DNA from: Molanna angustata
Lineage: Eukaryota; Arthropoda; Insecta; Trichoptera; Molannidae
Reading direction: 5' to 3'
Assembly (NCBI GenBank): GCA_963576475.1
Contig: OY754980.1
Location: 6,605,018 to 6,669,017 of the forward strand
DNA length: 64,000 nucleotides
Both the position numbers and the translations under genes were made by a program. How positions within the stretch are numbered: position 1 is the stretch's first letter; every line of letters starts with the position of its first letter. This document shows, piece by piece, positions 11,610 through 23,679 of the stretch. The notes beneath the pieces were generated by a model. That model saw only the letters and a list, made by a program, of their open reading frames with translations, did not search any database and was not told where the DNA came from.

Positions 11610-12735
11610 GGTGATATTTATATTAGCCTTAATTTTTGTTTAGCGAATTTTAAACCTAGTAACGTATCTGTTATTATATGTATCATTGCCGAAGATTTGT
11701 TTACATATTTCATCTATTATGTACGTATTGTCTACCATCCTCAATTCTAGCTCGTTGTGCCGCCCATATCTGTAATAAAATGTACATATTTTTGCCAGCA
11801 TGAAATAATAACGAAAGTTTAAAATGTTCCCAGCTGGTATAATAAACAACATGGGAAATAGTTTTTAACCTGTTGCCTTACTTAACTTTAATGCGGGGGT
11901 AATAATTTTAATATGGCTAGGTGTTTTGTTCACAATCCCAGCTAAACTCTTTTGTACTCCACCTACTCTATACCTCTTCACACCCTCCTCAGCCTTTTAC
12001 TCAAACTTAGGAAGGTGACTTAAATATTACATCGAAGCTATCCTCACTTATCCCTCGTTTATGAATAAAATATTTAAATTAAGGTAGGTACACACCACTG
12101 CAAAATACAAAAGAGGTATTCCCAACAACACAAAAATGTTTTACCAATATTGGACCACAGTGTAAAAAGGAAACATATCAAAAAGGGGACGTGATTATTT
12201 ATCGAATCTTTACAATTGTATTTTTTATGAAAGAAAAAAAACTAACAGTAATTTCATATCGAAATTACATTATTTTTCCCTTTCAGATGAGAAAACACTT
12301 TCTCTTTAATTTTTGCTAAATATATTAGTACTTTTACGTTGATTGTTATTCAATGATAGAAAATTTAATTTGTATATAGGCATTTAAAATTTATTTGTAT
12401 ATAAATTGTAAATACGATTAGATAGGTACCATATATCGAATAAGTAAATCGTATTTCTATTTAACCATAGACAAAGCATAAATAAGTTTTGTCTATTTCA
12501 AAAGAAAATATATTGTAGTCAATGAAATTCAATGAATGCCAATGAACATCTATAATATCTGCATTCTTCGGTTTTGAAATATCAAATATGTTTATTATTT
12601 ATTTTATTTCTAAAAACTACAGTTTTGAAAATTGTGTGGTTACATAATATGGTGCTATTAAAATTAGTACCTACAAGTCAATAATCTTCTTCTGCTTTAG
12701 TTAGGAATGTGTCCTGTTATTCTCGGAGCCTGCTC
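11610..12735. other. No supported feature
   Basis: AT-rich intergenic or intronic DNA. No long frame, terminal repeat or RNA-like structure could be supported. Confidence 0.5.
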
Positions 12736-13060
12736 TTGTGAGGTGGACGTCCAGTTACCCTTCCATCGCTTGGGTGGTCTTTCAGGGGGTCTGCCATTTG
12801 TTATCTCCCCATCCGCTGCCATTCTCACCCCACGATCCGAACCCGCTCTCCCCACATGATCTCTCCAGAATCGTCTTCGTGTTTTTCTCCATCGCACATC
12901 TTTAACATCACAGATTCTTCTTATCTCCGAGTTCCTTACTCTGTCACGAAGTGTTACGCCTGCGATGGGTCGTAGAGTCTTCATCTCAGTGGTTCTTAGG
13001 AGGTTTTTGTTCTGGCCATTGCCGGTCCCAAGCCCGGATGCAAAAGGAGGAAGGTTCTTA
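12736..13060 (-). pseudogene. LINE pol C-terminal fragment
   Basis: The minus strand reads LLRTTEMKTLR, TLRDRVRNSEIRR, then WRDHVGRAGSDRGVRMAADG and RPPERPPKRW. The series TEMKTLR...TLRDRVRN...WRDHI.RM...GRP.KRW is the conserved C-terminal region of RTE/Jockey-like insect LINE polymerases. The upstream catalytic domains are missing. The same family is present on the plus strand at 45700-46100. It is a truncated, inactive copy. Confidence 0.75.
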
Positions 13061-14186
13061 GGTAAGGTCAGCAGCCTACCTGGGGTAAAAGAAAGAGCAA
13101 GCTCACAGCCCGGAAAAGTCAATAATGTTTTCTTTTAATTCAAAGAATGAAGTAAAAACAATATTTAAACAAGTGTGCTGAGCAGTAGGTAAATGAATAA
13201 CAATAGTAAGAGAAAAATACGATTGATGTAAAAATCAATACTTATGTATTATGAGAATTAAACGAGGAAAGGGTGGTCTTATTAATGTGAAGGAGCTTGC
13301 TTGTAGGAGTTAGGGAACTTGAAATATATATTTACATATTTGTTTACGGTAAGTTTCTAAGAAGTCATAGAAAATGTCTATGTGTTTAAATTTTAGATTA
13401 TTGTCACGTTGATTAATAATTTGGTTAATTTTAACATAAAATATTGTTACTATTACCTAAAAAAAATCAAGCCTATTTCGTTGCATATTGTTAGTTTATT
13501 TTCAAACATTTTATTTTGTAAGTAAGTAGGTACCTTCATCAAATATATATTCAAAACCAATCAGTTCAGGGAGAGCATTTGCAGTCCTACAAGTTATGTC
13601 AGTTGATCACGTTCCAACTTGGGTGTAATAAACACATTCCTTTGACAGAGTGGAGTCTAGGGTGTGGTTTCGGTATCAGGAGCAATAGAAATAACTCAAC
13701 ATTGTGAGAATGAGACAGAAGGTAGGTATTAATTTATATATTATTATTGTACTTGTGCGATTCTGGGAAATAGGTCCACGAACCTATCCCACCCACAATA
13801 ATACCCTCCCGGTTTTATTGCGATATCTTAAATGGGTAAATATCTACGACCGTTATGTGCTCCTAATACTTGAATAACAATCAATATTAAATTAAACTTG
13901 ATTGGTCAATAAATACTGGCCAATCTTTACTCATTTTAATTATTTATAAATAATAAATTGATTTAGAATCAAAACCCTTTTTAAATCATCAAATAAGCGA
14001 CTACGATAATTATAAAAACATAAATGAAAATCATTTTCTCAGATACTGCTAAATGCGATTTCACTGAATGAAAATTTGATAATTCTGATAAATGTACACA
14101 GATGTAAGAAAAACACTCATGCGTACAGAAAACTTTTATATGAAACTATATCACAAGATGTATTTAATTAAGTCAGCCTTTTAAAC
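13061..14186. other. Non-coding, possible solo LTR edge
   Basis: No gene is visible. At 13600-13700, TGTAATAAACACATTCC is followed about 40 bp later by TTTCGGTATCAGGAGCAA. An AATAAA just before a TGGTATCAG-like word resembles the 3' edge of an LTR with its primer-binding site, but I found no matching second LTR or internal domain. Low confidence. Confidence 0.3.
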
Positions 14187-14192
14187 TTTATT
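14187..14192 (-). terminator. Poly(A) signal AATAAA for prohibitin exon
   Basis: The minus strand carries AATAAA about 140 nt after the prohibitin stop codon, in the context CAAACAATAAAGTTT. The position fits a short 3' untranslated region, which suggests a real transcribed gene end rather than a processed fragment. Confidence 0.6.
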
Positions 14193-14332
14193 GTTTGTAT
14201 TAATATCTTTAACTACAAAAGATTAAAACATAAAAACTAAATGAATTTTCTCCTTTCAACTTTTTCAACAATTCTATAATGTTCAATTATTGTTATATTA
14301 CACCATGCCTTTTAAAATCTGATTTGATTATC

Positions 14333-14547
14333 CTATTGGGCAGGAAGATTAAGGGGAACGTTCTGACCTCCAGGTAAATATGTGATATTTCTAGACTTGG
14401 AGAGCTGATAGGCGATATCTTCCGCTGCTTCTATGCGTCTTAGTTCTACCAAACCCTCCCCAGCAGTTCCAAATGACTTGGCTAGAAGTATAGCAGCTTG
14501 AGCGTCACCTTCGGCAGTAATGATGGCAATTTTTTTTTCTTGACGCA
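14333..14547 (-). CDS. Phb1: Prohibitin 1, terminal coding exon
   Basis: The exon encodes the C-terminal ~71 residues of prohibitin 1, a component of the inner mitochondrial membrane prohibitin ring that stabilises respiratory-chain proteins and regulates m-AAA protease. Diagnostic segments are [37 protein letters not shown] and [11 protein letters not shown], matching the family's coiled-coil C-terminus; prohibitin 2 differs (it has QAEGEAEAA-like and YIKLRKI-like segments). On the minus strand a pyrimidine-rich acceptor (ATATTTTTTTCAG) ends at 14548, so the exon starts in phase with two bases of a split codon. The frame is intact to TAG at 14335-14333. No exon for the preceding ~200 residues, including the SPFH domain, is visible in the 49 kb upstream on this strand. 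The gene therefore has a very long last intron, is split by repeats, or is an orphan exon duplicate. Confidence 0.88.
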
Positions 14548-16540
14548 CTGAAAAAAATATTATGACAACCGAACTGGCTACCTGCGTTTTAGCCAAACCT
14601 TTGTTATCAGTAATAAAAGTTTATCTATTTATGAATGTACGGCTGTGTGTACATTTAGTTGCTCAAAACCAAATGTTTTGTAGTTGCTATAGTTTGGTAA
14701 ATTTGAACATGATATTAACATGATATTACTATTAACAAAAAAAAAATTATTGCGAAGAAATATTTATGTAGGTAGGTATCTCAAATGTTCATAGATACCT
14801 ATAAAAATACACTTGCCTAAAAACAAGTCTTTAAAATGTGGCTTGTCATTGGGTGCGAGTTGAAATAATAATTACAAATACATGGATGAATATTTTCTAA
14901 ATTTATTGAAAATAATTCAATTGGAAAGATTTGAGCCCAGGTTCACTGGATTGCCATTTTTTAAAAGCTGGTCAATATTCAACTGACCTTGTAAAATTAT
15001 TTTGATTTATCGCAAATAAAACAAGAAGAGACCCTGATAACCTCGAGATGGAAACCGTAGAATTTATAGAAGATCCAGAAGTCACTCAATGACCCGTTGA
15101 AATTACCTTGTAAAGTTTGCTACTGGTACATAGAGTTTAGTGTCTCGAAAGAACAAGTGCTTGATGCAAGCGATGACATTTTTTTATATACTAGTAGTAA
15201 CGTTTCTGTTATTTTAATATAAGTATCAGTAGGTGCAAACCAATTTTTGGATTGTGACCCAGAAAAGGAAGGATCTTCAAACACCATTCCTTGCGTAATT
15301 GAGTGCAGCTGCCATTCTTACATAGTCATAACGAAATATAACAAAACTCGTTAAATTGAATCATTGCTAAATTGTGACATTGTCTTCGTTACATTTGAAT
15401 GTTTTCTCATCTCGGTCTGGTGCCTAGGATATGTGAGGCGTAGTTTTGAACGTTGTAGGAAAGATATAAAATTGGTTAATAGTTGTTGGAGCGAGTTGGA
15501 ACCGTTGTTAGAATTGCAGGCAGAAGTGGGTAGTTAGAATTCTTGGCCAGCTAGTGGATGTACGTAGGTACACATGTGGAGATTGTTGGGCAGTAGGAAA
15601 CCTTAGATCGGACAATTACCGGCCTGGCGAAGCGGCGGCAATGGGCGTCATTACCCAAATACGTGTCCGTACAAGTTACCACAACTTAAGGCCTAGGGCG
15701 AGTTTATTATTATACATACAACCGACCTACCACCCAGAGCCTCTCACCCTCTAACGGCAGGAGTTGACAATCTAAGACTATCGAAAAAAATCAGATTGAT
15801 TCATATCGAGAAAAAATCGTCCAAATTAATGGCGTACGTGTGTGAATACAAATTTACCTAGGCCCGCTCCCCAATCTCAAAAGTTGACAATCTATGTAAG
15901 AATAGATTCAGGAGGAAATTGTTCACTAAGTCATTAGAAACTCGTTGGCTTAATTATGCAACAAAATTGACGGCTCAAAAGTTGTTTTTCAGTTTTCAAA
16001 GTAGTAACGAGACACTGTTCTAGAGGGCTTCGCAGTCTTATCGTGTTATGATGGATTTTTTTACTTATATCTTGCGCAAGAAACGCAATACCGCATACTT
16101 TGGCTACATTATTCAGTGGTAATAATCATTTTTTAACTTTTATAGTCAAATAATGATTATCACCACTATAATAGTATGTATATAAAAGTTGTTTCTGAAT
16201 ACCGATAAATCTAGGGGTTGATAATGGATATAATATTATATAAATTATGTTAATTTGTTTCAAAAATATGCACCGTCCAAATAAGAAATTTCTCTTTTGG
16301 TAGAAACCTGTTTAACTCGAACGGTCCAATTGACGAGATATGTCATAGGTGAATCATATAATATTACAAAAATAACGGTCACATACTCACTGGAAGAAGA
16401 GATTTATCTTATTCTGATAAAAGGGTAATCATTCAACAGCTGGAGCTATTGAGGTTGCTATTGAAAAAGATTTCTAAGGGAATATACCTATAGCAATCAT
16501 GTTTCTTAGGACGTATTATTTATTTATTTTTATTATATAT
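14548..16540. other. Probable intronic or intergenic DNA
   Basis: This lies upstream of the prohibitin acceptor on the minus strand. At about 14830-14865, AATGTGGCTTGTCATTGGGTGCG matches the tail of SINE family 2 (compare 25.43 kb), so at least one SINE remnant is present. At 16095-16165 ATAATGATTATCACC and its complement make a short inverted repeat. No prohibitin-like exon was found. Confidence 0.45.
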
Positions 16541-16552
16541 TAATTTTTAATT

Positions 16553-16845
16553 AAATATTTTTTATTATTGCATATGCGCAAACATTGGATTTTTTTCCCT
16601 GTCGGGAGTCAAAGATATTTTTTAACAGATTTTTAATTATCTCAATAGAGACGAAGTTGGAATATTTATTGTAGGAGAACCTGGAAATCAAGGCACCTAC
16701 AGGGCTTACGACCTGTCATCGGCTGGTTTACGTGATGACAGCCGATGACAGGTCGTAAGCCCTGTAGGTGCCTTGATTTCCCGGTTCTCCTACAATAAAT
16801 ATTCCAACTTCGTCTCTATTGAGATAATTAAAAATCTGTTAAATT
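16553..16845. mobile_element. Foldback element, second copy with shorter arms
   Basis: The leader (TTATTATTGCATATGCGC, CGGGAGTCAAAG) and left arm match the element at 7403-7784. The left arm turns back after CATCGGCTG at about 16725, and the complementary arm begins with CAGCCGATG at about 16739, ending with AAAAATCTGTTAAA at about 16840. The central part present at 7.5 kb, from the TCACTTTATGCG region to the turn, is missing. Flanks contain TTTTAATTA on both sides, but low complexity prevents a firm duplication call. Confidence 0.75.
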
Positions 16846-17292
16846 TTTTTTAATTATTTATTTATTATTTATTTATTATTTATTTATTTTTTTTCTATTT
16901 ATTTAATTATTTATGATTTTTTATTTATTTATTTGACCATTTATTTGTTTGTTTATTTATTTATTTAACTATTAAATTATTTATTTATTTAAATAATTAT
17001 TTATTAATGAATTAATTAATTAATTTATTTATTTATTTATTTTATATTTATTTATTTGTTTATTTATTTATGTATTTATTTATTTATTTATTTATTTATT
17101 TTATATTTATTTATTTATTTATTTGTTTATTTATTTATGTATTTATTTATTTATTTATTTATTTATTTTATATTTATTTATTTATTTATTTGTTTATTTA
17201 TTTATGTATTTATTTATTTATGTATTTATTTATTTATTTATTTATTTATTTTATATTTATTTATTTGTTTATTTATTTATGTATTTATTTTT

Positions 17293-17363
<71 letters not shown>

Positions 17364-17505
17364 TTCATTTATTTATTTATTTATTTATTTATGATTTTTT
17401 ATTTATTTATTTATTCATTTATTTATTTATTTATTTATTTATGATTTTTTATTTATTTATTTATTCATTTATTTGTTGGTTAATTTATTTATTTATTCAT
17501 TTGAT
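16846..17505. repeat. Long TTTA microsatellite
   Basis: About 660 bp of TTTA units are interrupted by TATGTATT, TTTGTTTA, TTTTATAT and TTATGATTTT variants that recur in the same order, giving a higher-order repeat of roughly 60-70 bp. The tyrosine/leucine/phenylalanine/isoleucine-rich frames across it are artefacts of the four-base unit. It sits between a foldback element and a SINE. Confidence 0.9.
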
Positions 17506-17610
17506 GGGTCGATGGCAGAGTGGTTAGCGCGCTGGGCTAGTAATCCAGTGGTCGCGAGTTCGAATCCTACCTCGACCGATTTCGTTCACTAAAAATAAAA
17601 AAAAAAGTAA
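17506..17610 (+). repeat. tRNA-derived SINE head, family 1
   Basis: GATGGCAGAGTGGTTAGCGC is A-box-like and GAGTTCGAATCC is a B box. GGTCGA and TCGACC could form most of an acceptor stem, and CTGGG-CTAGTAA-TCCAG forms an anticodon arm with AGT in the anticodon position. The T-stem halves do not pair and the following GATTTCGTTCAC tail is shared with other family-1 copies, so this is a SINE head rather than a working tRNA gene. Confidence 0.7.
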
Positions 17611-17639
17611 ATCAATAAAAAAAAGTATTAACACTATTC

Positions 17640-18345
17640 TTTGTTGGTGCCTCACAACATATTTTAAAAAAGGAGTTAAATAAACATATATGAACATCAA
17701 ATTCGTTTTAATTAAAACGTAAATCTATAAATATTTAAATTGTTCGTAACTTTCAGTAAAAATATTATTGTCTGACCAACAAACTTTACTTGTGTTTATT
17801 ATGCAAAACACAACAAACAAAATGTTATGTTAAACAATAATATTTCCAGATGAGTTCATCCCCCCTGCTTATAATACACCCTTCAGTTTCTCCCCCAGAG
17901 CCATCCTTATAACATCCACCCACTAGGCCTTGGTCCGTGGTCTTCCTGCTCGGAGTATGGATGGAGGAGGTGGAATGGATGTCCTGAAGTTAAGCGATTA
18001 CGATTACCATCTCAATCCAATGTATTATTTGCCACGTAGGACATTACCTATAATGATTGTGTGAAATCCAAATAGCCACAGGAGCTGGTTAAATATTAAC
18101 TTAACATGTCTTGAATTTAAAGGCTTTAAATGTCTTATATCTGCCACATTGCTTAATTTCGTATATTTTTTATATTTTTTAACTCAAAACCATACGAAAT
18201 AACAAAGCAACAATACAATTCAAATTTTAAAATTAAGAGATTTGATATCAAATTACTCAAATATTGTGCTTCTAAAAAATAACCATAAGTATTTTCAACA
18301 TTTCTCTAGTGAATGTTTGTCACACAATTTTAAAATTACACACTA
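17640..18345. other. No supported gene
   Basis: AT-rich DNA with a GC-richer patch at about 17865-18000 (CCCACTAGGCCTTGG, GGATGGAGGAGGTGG) that may be LINE-derived but contains no motif I recognise. Confidence 0.4.
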
Positions 18346-18349
18346 AATT

Positions 18350-18625
18350 ACCTTCTAATGTATGAAACTATAATAATATTGTATATCACCTGATATGTGA
18401 TATATAGATAGAGGAAATTAGAGGTTTTTTAAATAGCTATTAAAATATTATAATAATAAAAAACTCAAACGGTAGATTTTCATATTCTCTTTCGATTGAA
18501 GTAAAAATATACTTCATAGGCCTTGTAGTTTTTTAGTTACTTACAATAAAAAAGGGTTTTACTAAAACTAATTTTACAAGAAAAGTATTAAACAAACTCA
18601 AAATTCAAAAAAACTCATGCAATAA
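18350..18625 (+). repeat. Dispersed repeat, copy 2 of 2
   Basis: Collinear with 5690-6035, sharing TTTCGATTGAAGTAAAAAT, CTTCATAGG and TTTTACAAGAAAA. The two copies differ by many substitutions and small gaps, so they are old. Confidence 0.55.
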
Positions 18626-18629
18626 AACA

Positions 18630-19545
18630 CCGAATACTTAATTGATTATTTACTACGAATTGTAAATTCATTTGGAAGAGACTACTTACTATTTATTCAA
18701 ATATACCATCGTATACTCACGAAACAAAATAGTTAAATCATTTAAAATCTAAAATCTTCCGTCATGTCTAGGTATGTTACCTTGAATCAAAATAGAAGAT
18801 TTATATGATAAATAAGTAGCATGAACTCGCATCCGCTTTAAACAGCTAGCGATTACAAGATATGTATTATTAATAATATGACATACAAGGAGTTTAAGTT
18901 AGTGATGAGCAAATGCAAGACCCTGACCGGGATGGTCTTGCATTTACAAGTGCGGTTTGGTCTAGACCCATTCTTGGTATTGTACCTGCAAATCTTTCAG
19001 ATCTACCTTATTTGACATTTTTTTTTATTTATCTGTTAACATTCACATATTACAATGAAATATGACGAAAAACACCAATCTATAACATTATGTCGATAGT
19101 ACGTAGTTAATTGCTTATTTTTTTATAATAAACAAAAAAATAAGTTGAAATGTTGGAAATTTCGCAAGACCGTACAATTAATGTCTAGTATAGGTCTTTC
19201 AAGTCTCGTAAGAACAAGACCAATACTGCGAGGCTTGCTAGACTTGTTCGTCACTAGTTTAAGTTGACTCAACAGAGCAAAATCCAACCTTTCTTATAGT
19301 TGTGCTAAGCAAAGCCCACCCCCCAAACTGTCCGGAGAAAATATAGACAATCGTTTATTTAGAGACCTTTAACCGAAAGTATAAAACCACATGCTGCTTA
19401 TTAAATCTAACGCGGGGGTGTAGTAATTATTTTTTTTTAAATTTACCTACTTATTAGTATCTTGCTGAAAATCAGTTGCTGAGGGTTGGTCCTTTTGGGG
19501 TACCAAATAGTTTTTTATAGGTTGTAGATAGGTTCATATTTTAAG
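18630..19545. other. No supported feature
   Basis: AT-rich DNA. I see short, diverged, inverted similarity between the CAAGACC...GGTCTTG motifs at 18910-18965 and 19165-19240, too weak to define an element. Confidence 0.4.
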
Positions 19546-19547
19546 AA

Positions 19548-19765
19548 CACATAGACACACTAAATGTTCTACTCCAAATTCTGAGTAAATCCATATATAG
19601 AACATACATATATGCTGCGAAGCATATATGTTCTAAGTTAGTGACTTCAAAGTTGGAAAAACCGTGAAAAATATTGACCCTGCATACAAATATCGCGTAT
19701 CTTGACTTGATACTTTGTCGATATGTTAAGAGAACAAAGTTCTCTTGAACAAATTGACAGTTGGA
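19548..19765 (-). mobile_element. TIR element, truncated copy D
   Basis: One terminal region of the element found complete at 22918-23673 is present, ending with GTTCTCTTGAACAAATTGACAGTTGGAT followed by TA. The rest of the element is missing. An internal palindrome GAACATACATATATGCTGCG continuing to its complement at about 19597-19633 is specific to this copy. Confidence 0.65.
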
Positions 19766-19769
19766 TTAA

Positions 19770-20985
19770 CACAAATCCCCTATATATGATTTTAATTGCA
19801 TACGATTAAGACACATCCTTACTCGCCAAACCCGAACAGGCAGAGTGATTATATTTATTGTCCAGTTTATGGTATAGTGAATATGAACATTTTTACGCGA
19901 AGCATTGTTTTATTACCCGTTTCCCTAGATATTTACTTTCATGAATATAAGGGAACTAGTTTTCAACTATTACATGTTGACCCTCTATTTAGAGTCGATT
20001 GAGGCGAGGCGAGTTCTGTCATTTATTTCTCAAAAGAATACTTTTGTTTCTATCGGTATTTTATTGATAACAATATTTTAAAACGCAAGTAAATATAAAT
20101 TTCAGTGTTAACTCAAATCTATAAACAGTAATGAAATAATAAATAAAAATACTCAGCAAATAAATTTTCCAATAATATACATACTTTACTCAAAGTCAGC
20201 TTATTTTTATTCAATAATTTATTGACTAGCTTTGTTTGACTATACTTTTAGTTTGTCTTGAGTTGAATATTTTTTCATCTTGCAACTGTTATAATTTTAT
20301 TTCAAAAAGAATGGCCACCAATCCAAATTTGGCAAAATCTTTGTCTCTCGGTTTTGAAGTCTGCTCTGAAGTGGTCTCTGTTTTCCTCCACTTGTACCAC
20401 CTAAAACTGCCACCCTCCACCCCGAGGCAACTTCAAAACTATCCTCCCCCCCCTCCCCATCTCTCCACAATAGACTCCCTCCTCCTACTCCCGCAAGGCC
20501 TGTGATTGTATCCCCGGACCAGTCTCTATTCTAAAACTTTGACCAACCAAAATTGCTTATGAAAGCATTTGAGCTCCGTTGTTATAACAACTATACAAGT
20601 ACCTCTATGTACCTAGCTACTGTCTATGGTTACTTTGTACCTACCTAAAATAAATTTAACCCATTTCCACTAAAGCTCAATGGAGTACGTACTAAATTCT
20701 AGTGAAAAACCAATACAGATTCTAACCAATCCTTCATATTATATACTTGAAACTCGAGTTTCTCGTCATCTAGGGAGGTGAAATATTTTCAACACATAAA
20801 TTTTAAAAAAGTGGATTCAGTGGAATTAAAAAAATGTAAGTTAAATAAAAAAAATATTATGAGGTACAAAGTGGCTACTTGAAGTAGGTATACATCAAAA
20901 GTAAATAATTGTTTCAAGAATAATAATATAACTTATGTCTTTCTACTCCATACTGTTTTTTATGGTTATTTTAATTGTGAATATT
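19770..20985. other. No supported gene
   Basis: AT-rich DNA with a C-rich patch at 20400-20510. No convincing exon, repeat or RNA feature. Confidence 0.5.
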
Positions 20986-20989
20986 CACC

Positions 20990-21300
20990 ATCGCAGAGCA
21001 TTTATAAACGAAGAAATAAGACGCCGAACCAGAGTCACAGATATTATGAATCGAATCGCAAGGTTGAAATGGTAATTAGCTGGGCATATAGCTCGACAGG
21101 GGGATACTAGGTGATCACCCAGAATCCTACAGTGGAGGCCCTGGACCAAAAATAGAAGTGTCGGAAGACCCCCCAAAAGGTGGTCCGATGACATAGTTCA
21201 GCAAGCTGGAAGGACCTGGATGTGAAGGGGGAGAGACAGAGACGAATGAAAAATAATGGATGAGGCCTACATCCAGCAGTGGAGGTAGGAAGGCTAAAGA
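20990..21300 (+). pseudogene. LINE pol C-terminal fragment
   Basis: The plus strand reads RIARLKW, a stop, AGHIARQ, then SVGRPPKRWSDDI and AGRTWM before MDEAYIQQW. This is the C-terminal tail of a craniofacial-development-protein-2-like/RTE-type LINE polymerase, where RIARLKW.WAGHIAR...GRP..RW.DDI...AG..W is highly conserved. In-frame stops after RLKW, after DTR and after WM show it is dead. Reverse transcriptase and endonuclease domains are absent. Confidence 0.8.
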
Positions 21301-21304
21301 AGAA

Positions 21305-22420
21305 GAGCATTTATTTTCATTCTACTCATAATATCTCTTTAAATCTTGCATACTCGTCTGATATCCACATTCTTTATCTTATCATATAGATTATTTTGTC
21401 ACACATTTGTCTTAGGGAGTTTAGGGACCTCATTTCCACAGCGTTAATTTAACTTTCTTGCGCCTTCTGCCATGTCCATGTCACATTTATATACATTATT
21501 GTTGAAACGACCATTTCATTGTGCAAAACGAGCTTTGCTGACCTTGAGATAATTGGATCAGCCGTTATTGTTCTTATGAAATTTTAGTTAGTAAATTTCA
21601 TATATTAAAAAATGTTCGGGAGCTCTTAAATATTTTTTGCACGAGGGACGAGGGCCTTAAAAAAGCATGGTCCTTTTGTGACGGAATAGTTGTTTATTTT
21701 AATTAAAGATTTTTCTGTAGGAAAATTGTTATTTGTGTGCAAACTTAATGTCTCAATAAATATTTAATTATAATTATTATTAAAACAAGATTATCTGACG
21801 ACTTTGCACTGATAACATGACTCAAAATTCCACTCTCTAGTATATACATATATATTATGTATGTGTCATCATAATGGTTGCAACACCTTTTTCGTTAATC
21901 CTTAAGTACGTTAGAATCCCATGTTATGATTCTAGAATATTATCTTCCTTGTACTGTCCTTTGTATGTAGTATGTTCTAGGTAAGATCCTATAATTTTGT
22001 TTTTCTCATTTGTTAAAAATCGTATGTAAAACTTTAAAAATTACTTGATATGATGTCCTGTTATTATGTACCGTAGTCTGTCATTTACTGTTTTTTCCAT
22101 TGTTCTTAATCTCATTGTTCTTATTATATTCTATTGTACTATTGGATATCCAAAATAAAAAAAAATAAAATAAAAATATCAGAAGTGGCTGGAGGCGATT
22201 GGATGCTGTCTGCACAAGATTAGGAGCTATATAGTTTAACTAAGCTCGCATAGCTGAAGTCGTTTTTTTATACAAGTGTACAGACCGCAAACTATGCGAG
22301 CTATAAGCTAAACTAACATAACTTCCCTTTTGGCCAGCAGCCGGCTTATGCCTATATCCATTACTGGACCAAGGAGGACTGCCGAAGAATCGACAGATGT
22401 GCATAACCTAATAAAAGGAA
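21305..22420. other. No supported gene
   Basis: AT-rich DNA with LINE-like AAAATAAAATAAAA near 22155-22180. A pair of short inverted words (CTCGCATAGCTG and AACTATGCGAGC) sits at 22245-22300. Confidence 0.4.
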
Positions 22421-22424
22421 GCAC

Positions 22425-22525
22425 ACATCAATCTCGTTTCGTATAAGGCAATACATTCAGAATGAGTGGTGAACCTCATTGCTGAACTATGTAAGATGTT
22501 GTTTAGCCTTTTGTATTTTCAAGTT
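22425..22525 (+). repeat. Dispersed repeat family 3, partial copy
   Basis: TTCAGAATGAGTGGTGAACC and CTCATTGCTGAACTATGTA match the distal part of the copies at 29625-29850 and 54640-54800. Confidence 0.5.
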
Positions 22526-22917
22526 ATTAATCGGCTCTTATATACGGGACATCCGAAAACGATGATAATATTCTTAACCGATGCCTCTCAGTGAAATATT
22601 ATTAATGTGAATTACTTAAATAAACGCATTTAATTTGATACCTAGATATCTCTGGTACCTACCAATATTAATATTCAAGTCGTCCCCTCTTCATTCGCAA
22701 ATATGAAAATAATACTGCAATATAAATTTTATTACTTCCTAGGACCTTTCACTGGGTATATACATTTAACATTATTATGTTGTGCAGTTCATTTATGTAC
22801 CTACATGACTGCATCGAGCTAATTAAGATGCCCGTTTAATTATTACGGCCATACACATAATATTTCAGAATAATTAAATTTGTATGGACCTGTAGAATAA
22901 GTAGGCAATAGATTTTA

Positions 22918-23673
22918 ATCCAACTGTCGATTTGTTCAAGAGAACCTTGTTCTCTTAACATATCGGCAAAGTGTCAAGCCAAGATACGCGAGATTTGTAT
23001 GCAGGGTCTATATTTTTCACGGTTTCTCCAACTTTGAAGTCAAAAACACCAACTTAGAGGCTTCGCAGCATATATGTTCTACATATGGATTTACTCAGAA
23101 TTCGGAGTACAACATTAAATGTGTGTCTGTATGTGTGTGTGTCCCTTATAATTTTTGATCCGCTCAATTTAAAGAGCCCAAAATTTCAAAATATATAGAT
23201 AGTTATAGGCCTACACAACTTTCATAGGTAGGTACTCAAAATTTTGAATTTTCGTCTCAGTCTGGGGATATCAACTTTTGAATTTTTACATTATTTTTCC
23301 ACATATCTCAAAAACCATTTAAGCTATAACCCTGAAAATTGGCATAAATGTAGATAAATACAAAATCTCATTTTTTTTTCAAAAAAAAATTCAGGTTTTC
23401 TCATTTTTTTAATTAAGAATCACATTTTTTATGATAAATTTATGTGTTTAACTGCCTATGTATCCAAAGTTTTTAAAAATATCGAAAAAGCTGAAACACC
23501 CTAACTAAACAATTTAATTTGCTATAAAAAATATAAACACTTTAGCAGTACATCTCAATTTTTTTTAACAATTTTTATAAAAATTGAATTTAGTGCTTGA
23601 TAGGCTTTTTGGCTTGATACTTTGTCGATATGTTAAGAGAATAAAATTCTCATGAACAAATCGACAGTTGGAT
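22918..23673 (+). mobile_element. Terminal-inverted-repeat element, complete copy A
   Basis: The 756-bp element begins ATCCAACTGTCGATTTGTTC and ends with the reverse complement (GAACAAATCGACAGTTGGAT). It is flanked by TA on both sides, as expected for a Tc1/mariner-type duplication, although TAATCC/GGATTA could also be part of the terminus. There is no transposase frame, so it is non-autonomous. Internal landmarks (CTTCGCAGCATATATGTTC, TTTTGATCCGCTCAATTTA, TTTAACTGCC) recur in copies at 43017-43991, 46190-47202 and 19548-19765. Confidence 0.75.
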
Positions 23674-23679
23674 TATTAT

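Noticed and set aside
17056..17527. Long tyrosine/leucine/phenylalanine/isoleucine frames
   Set aside because: Pure translation of the TTTA microsatellite.
17512..17580. tRNA-Thr(AGT) gene
   Set aside because: Anticodon arm and acceptor stem partly pair, but the T-stem is broken and the tail belongs to SINE family 1.
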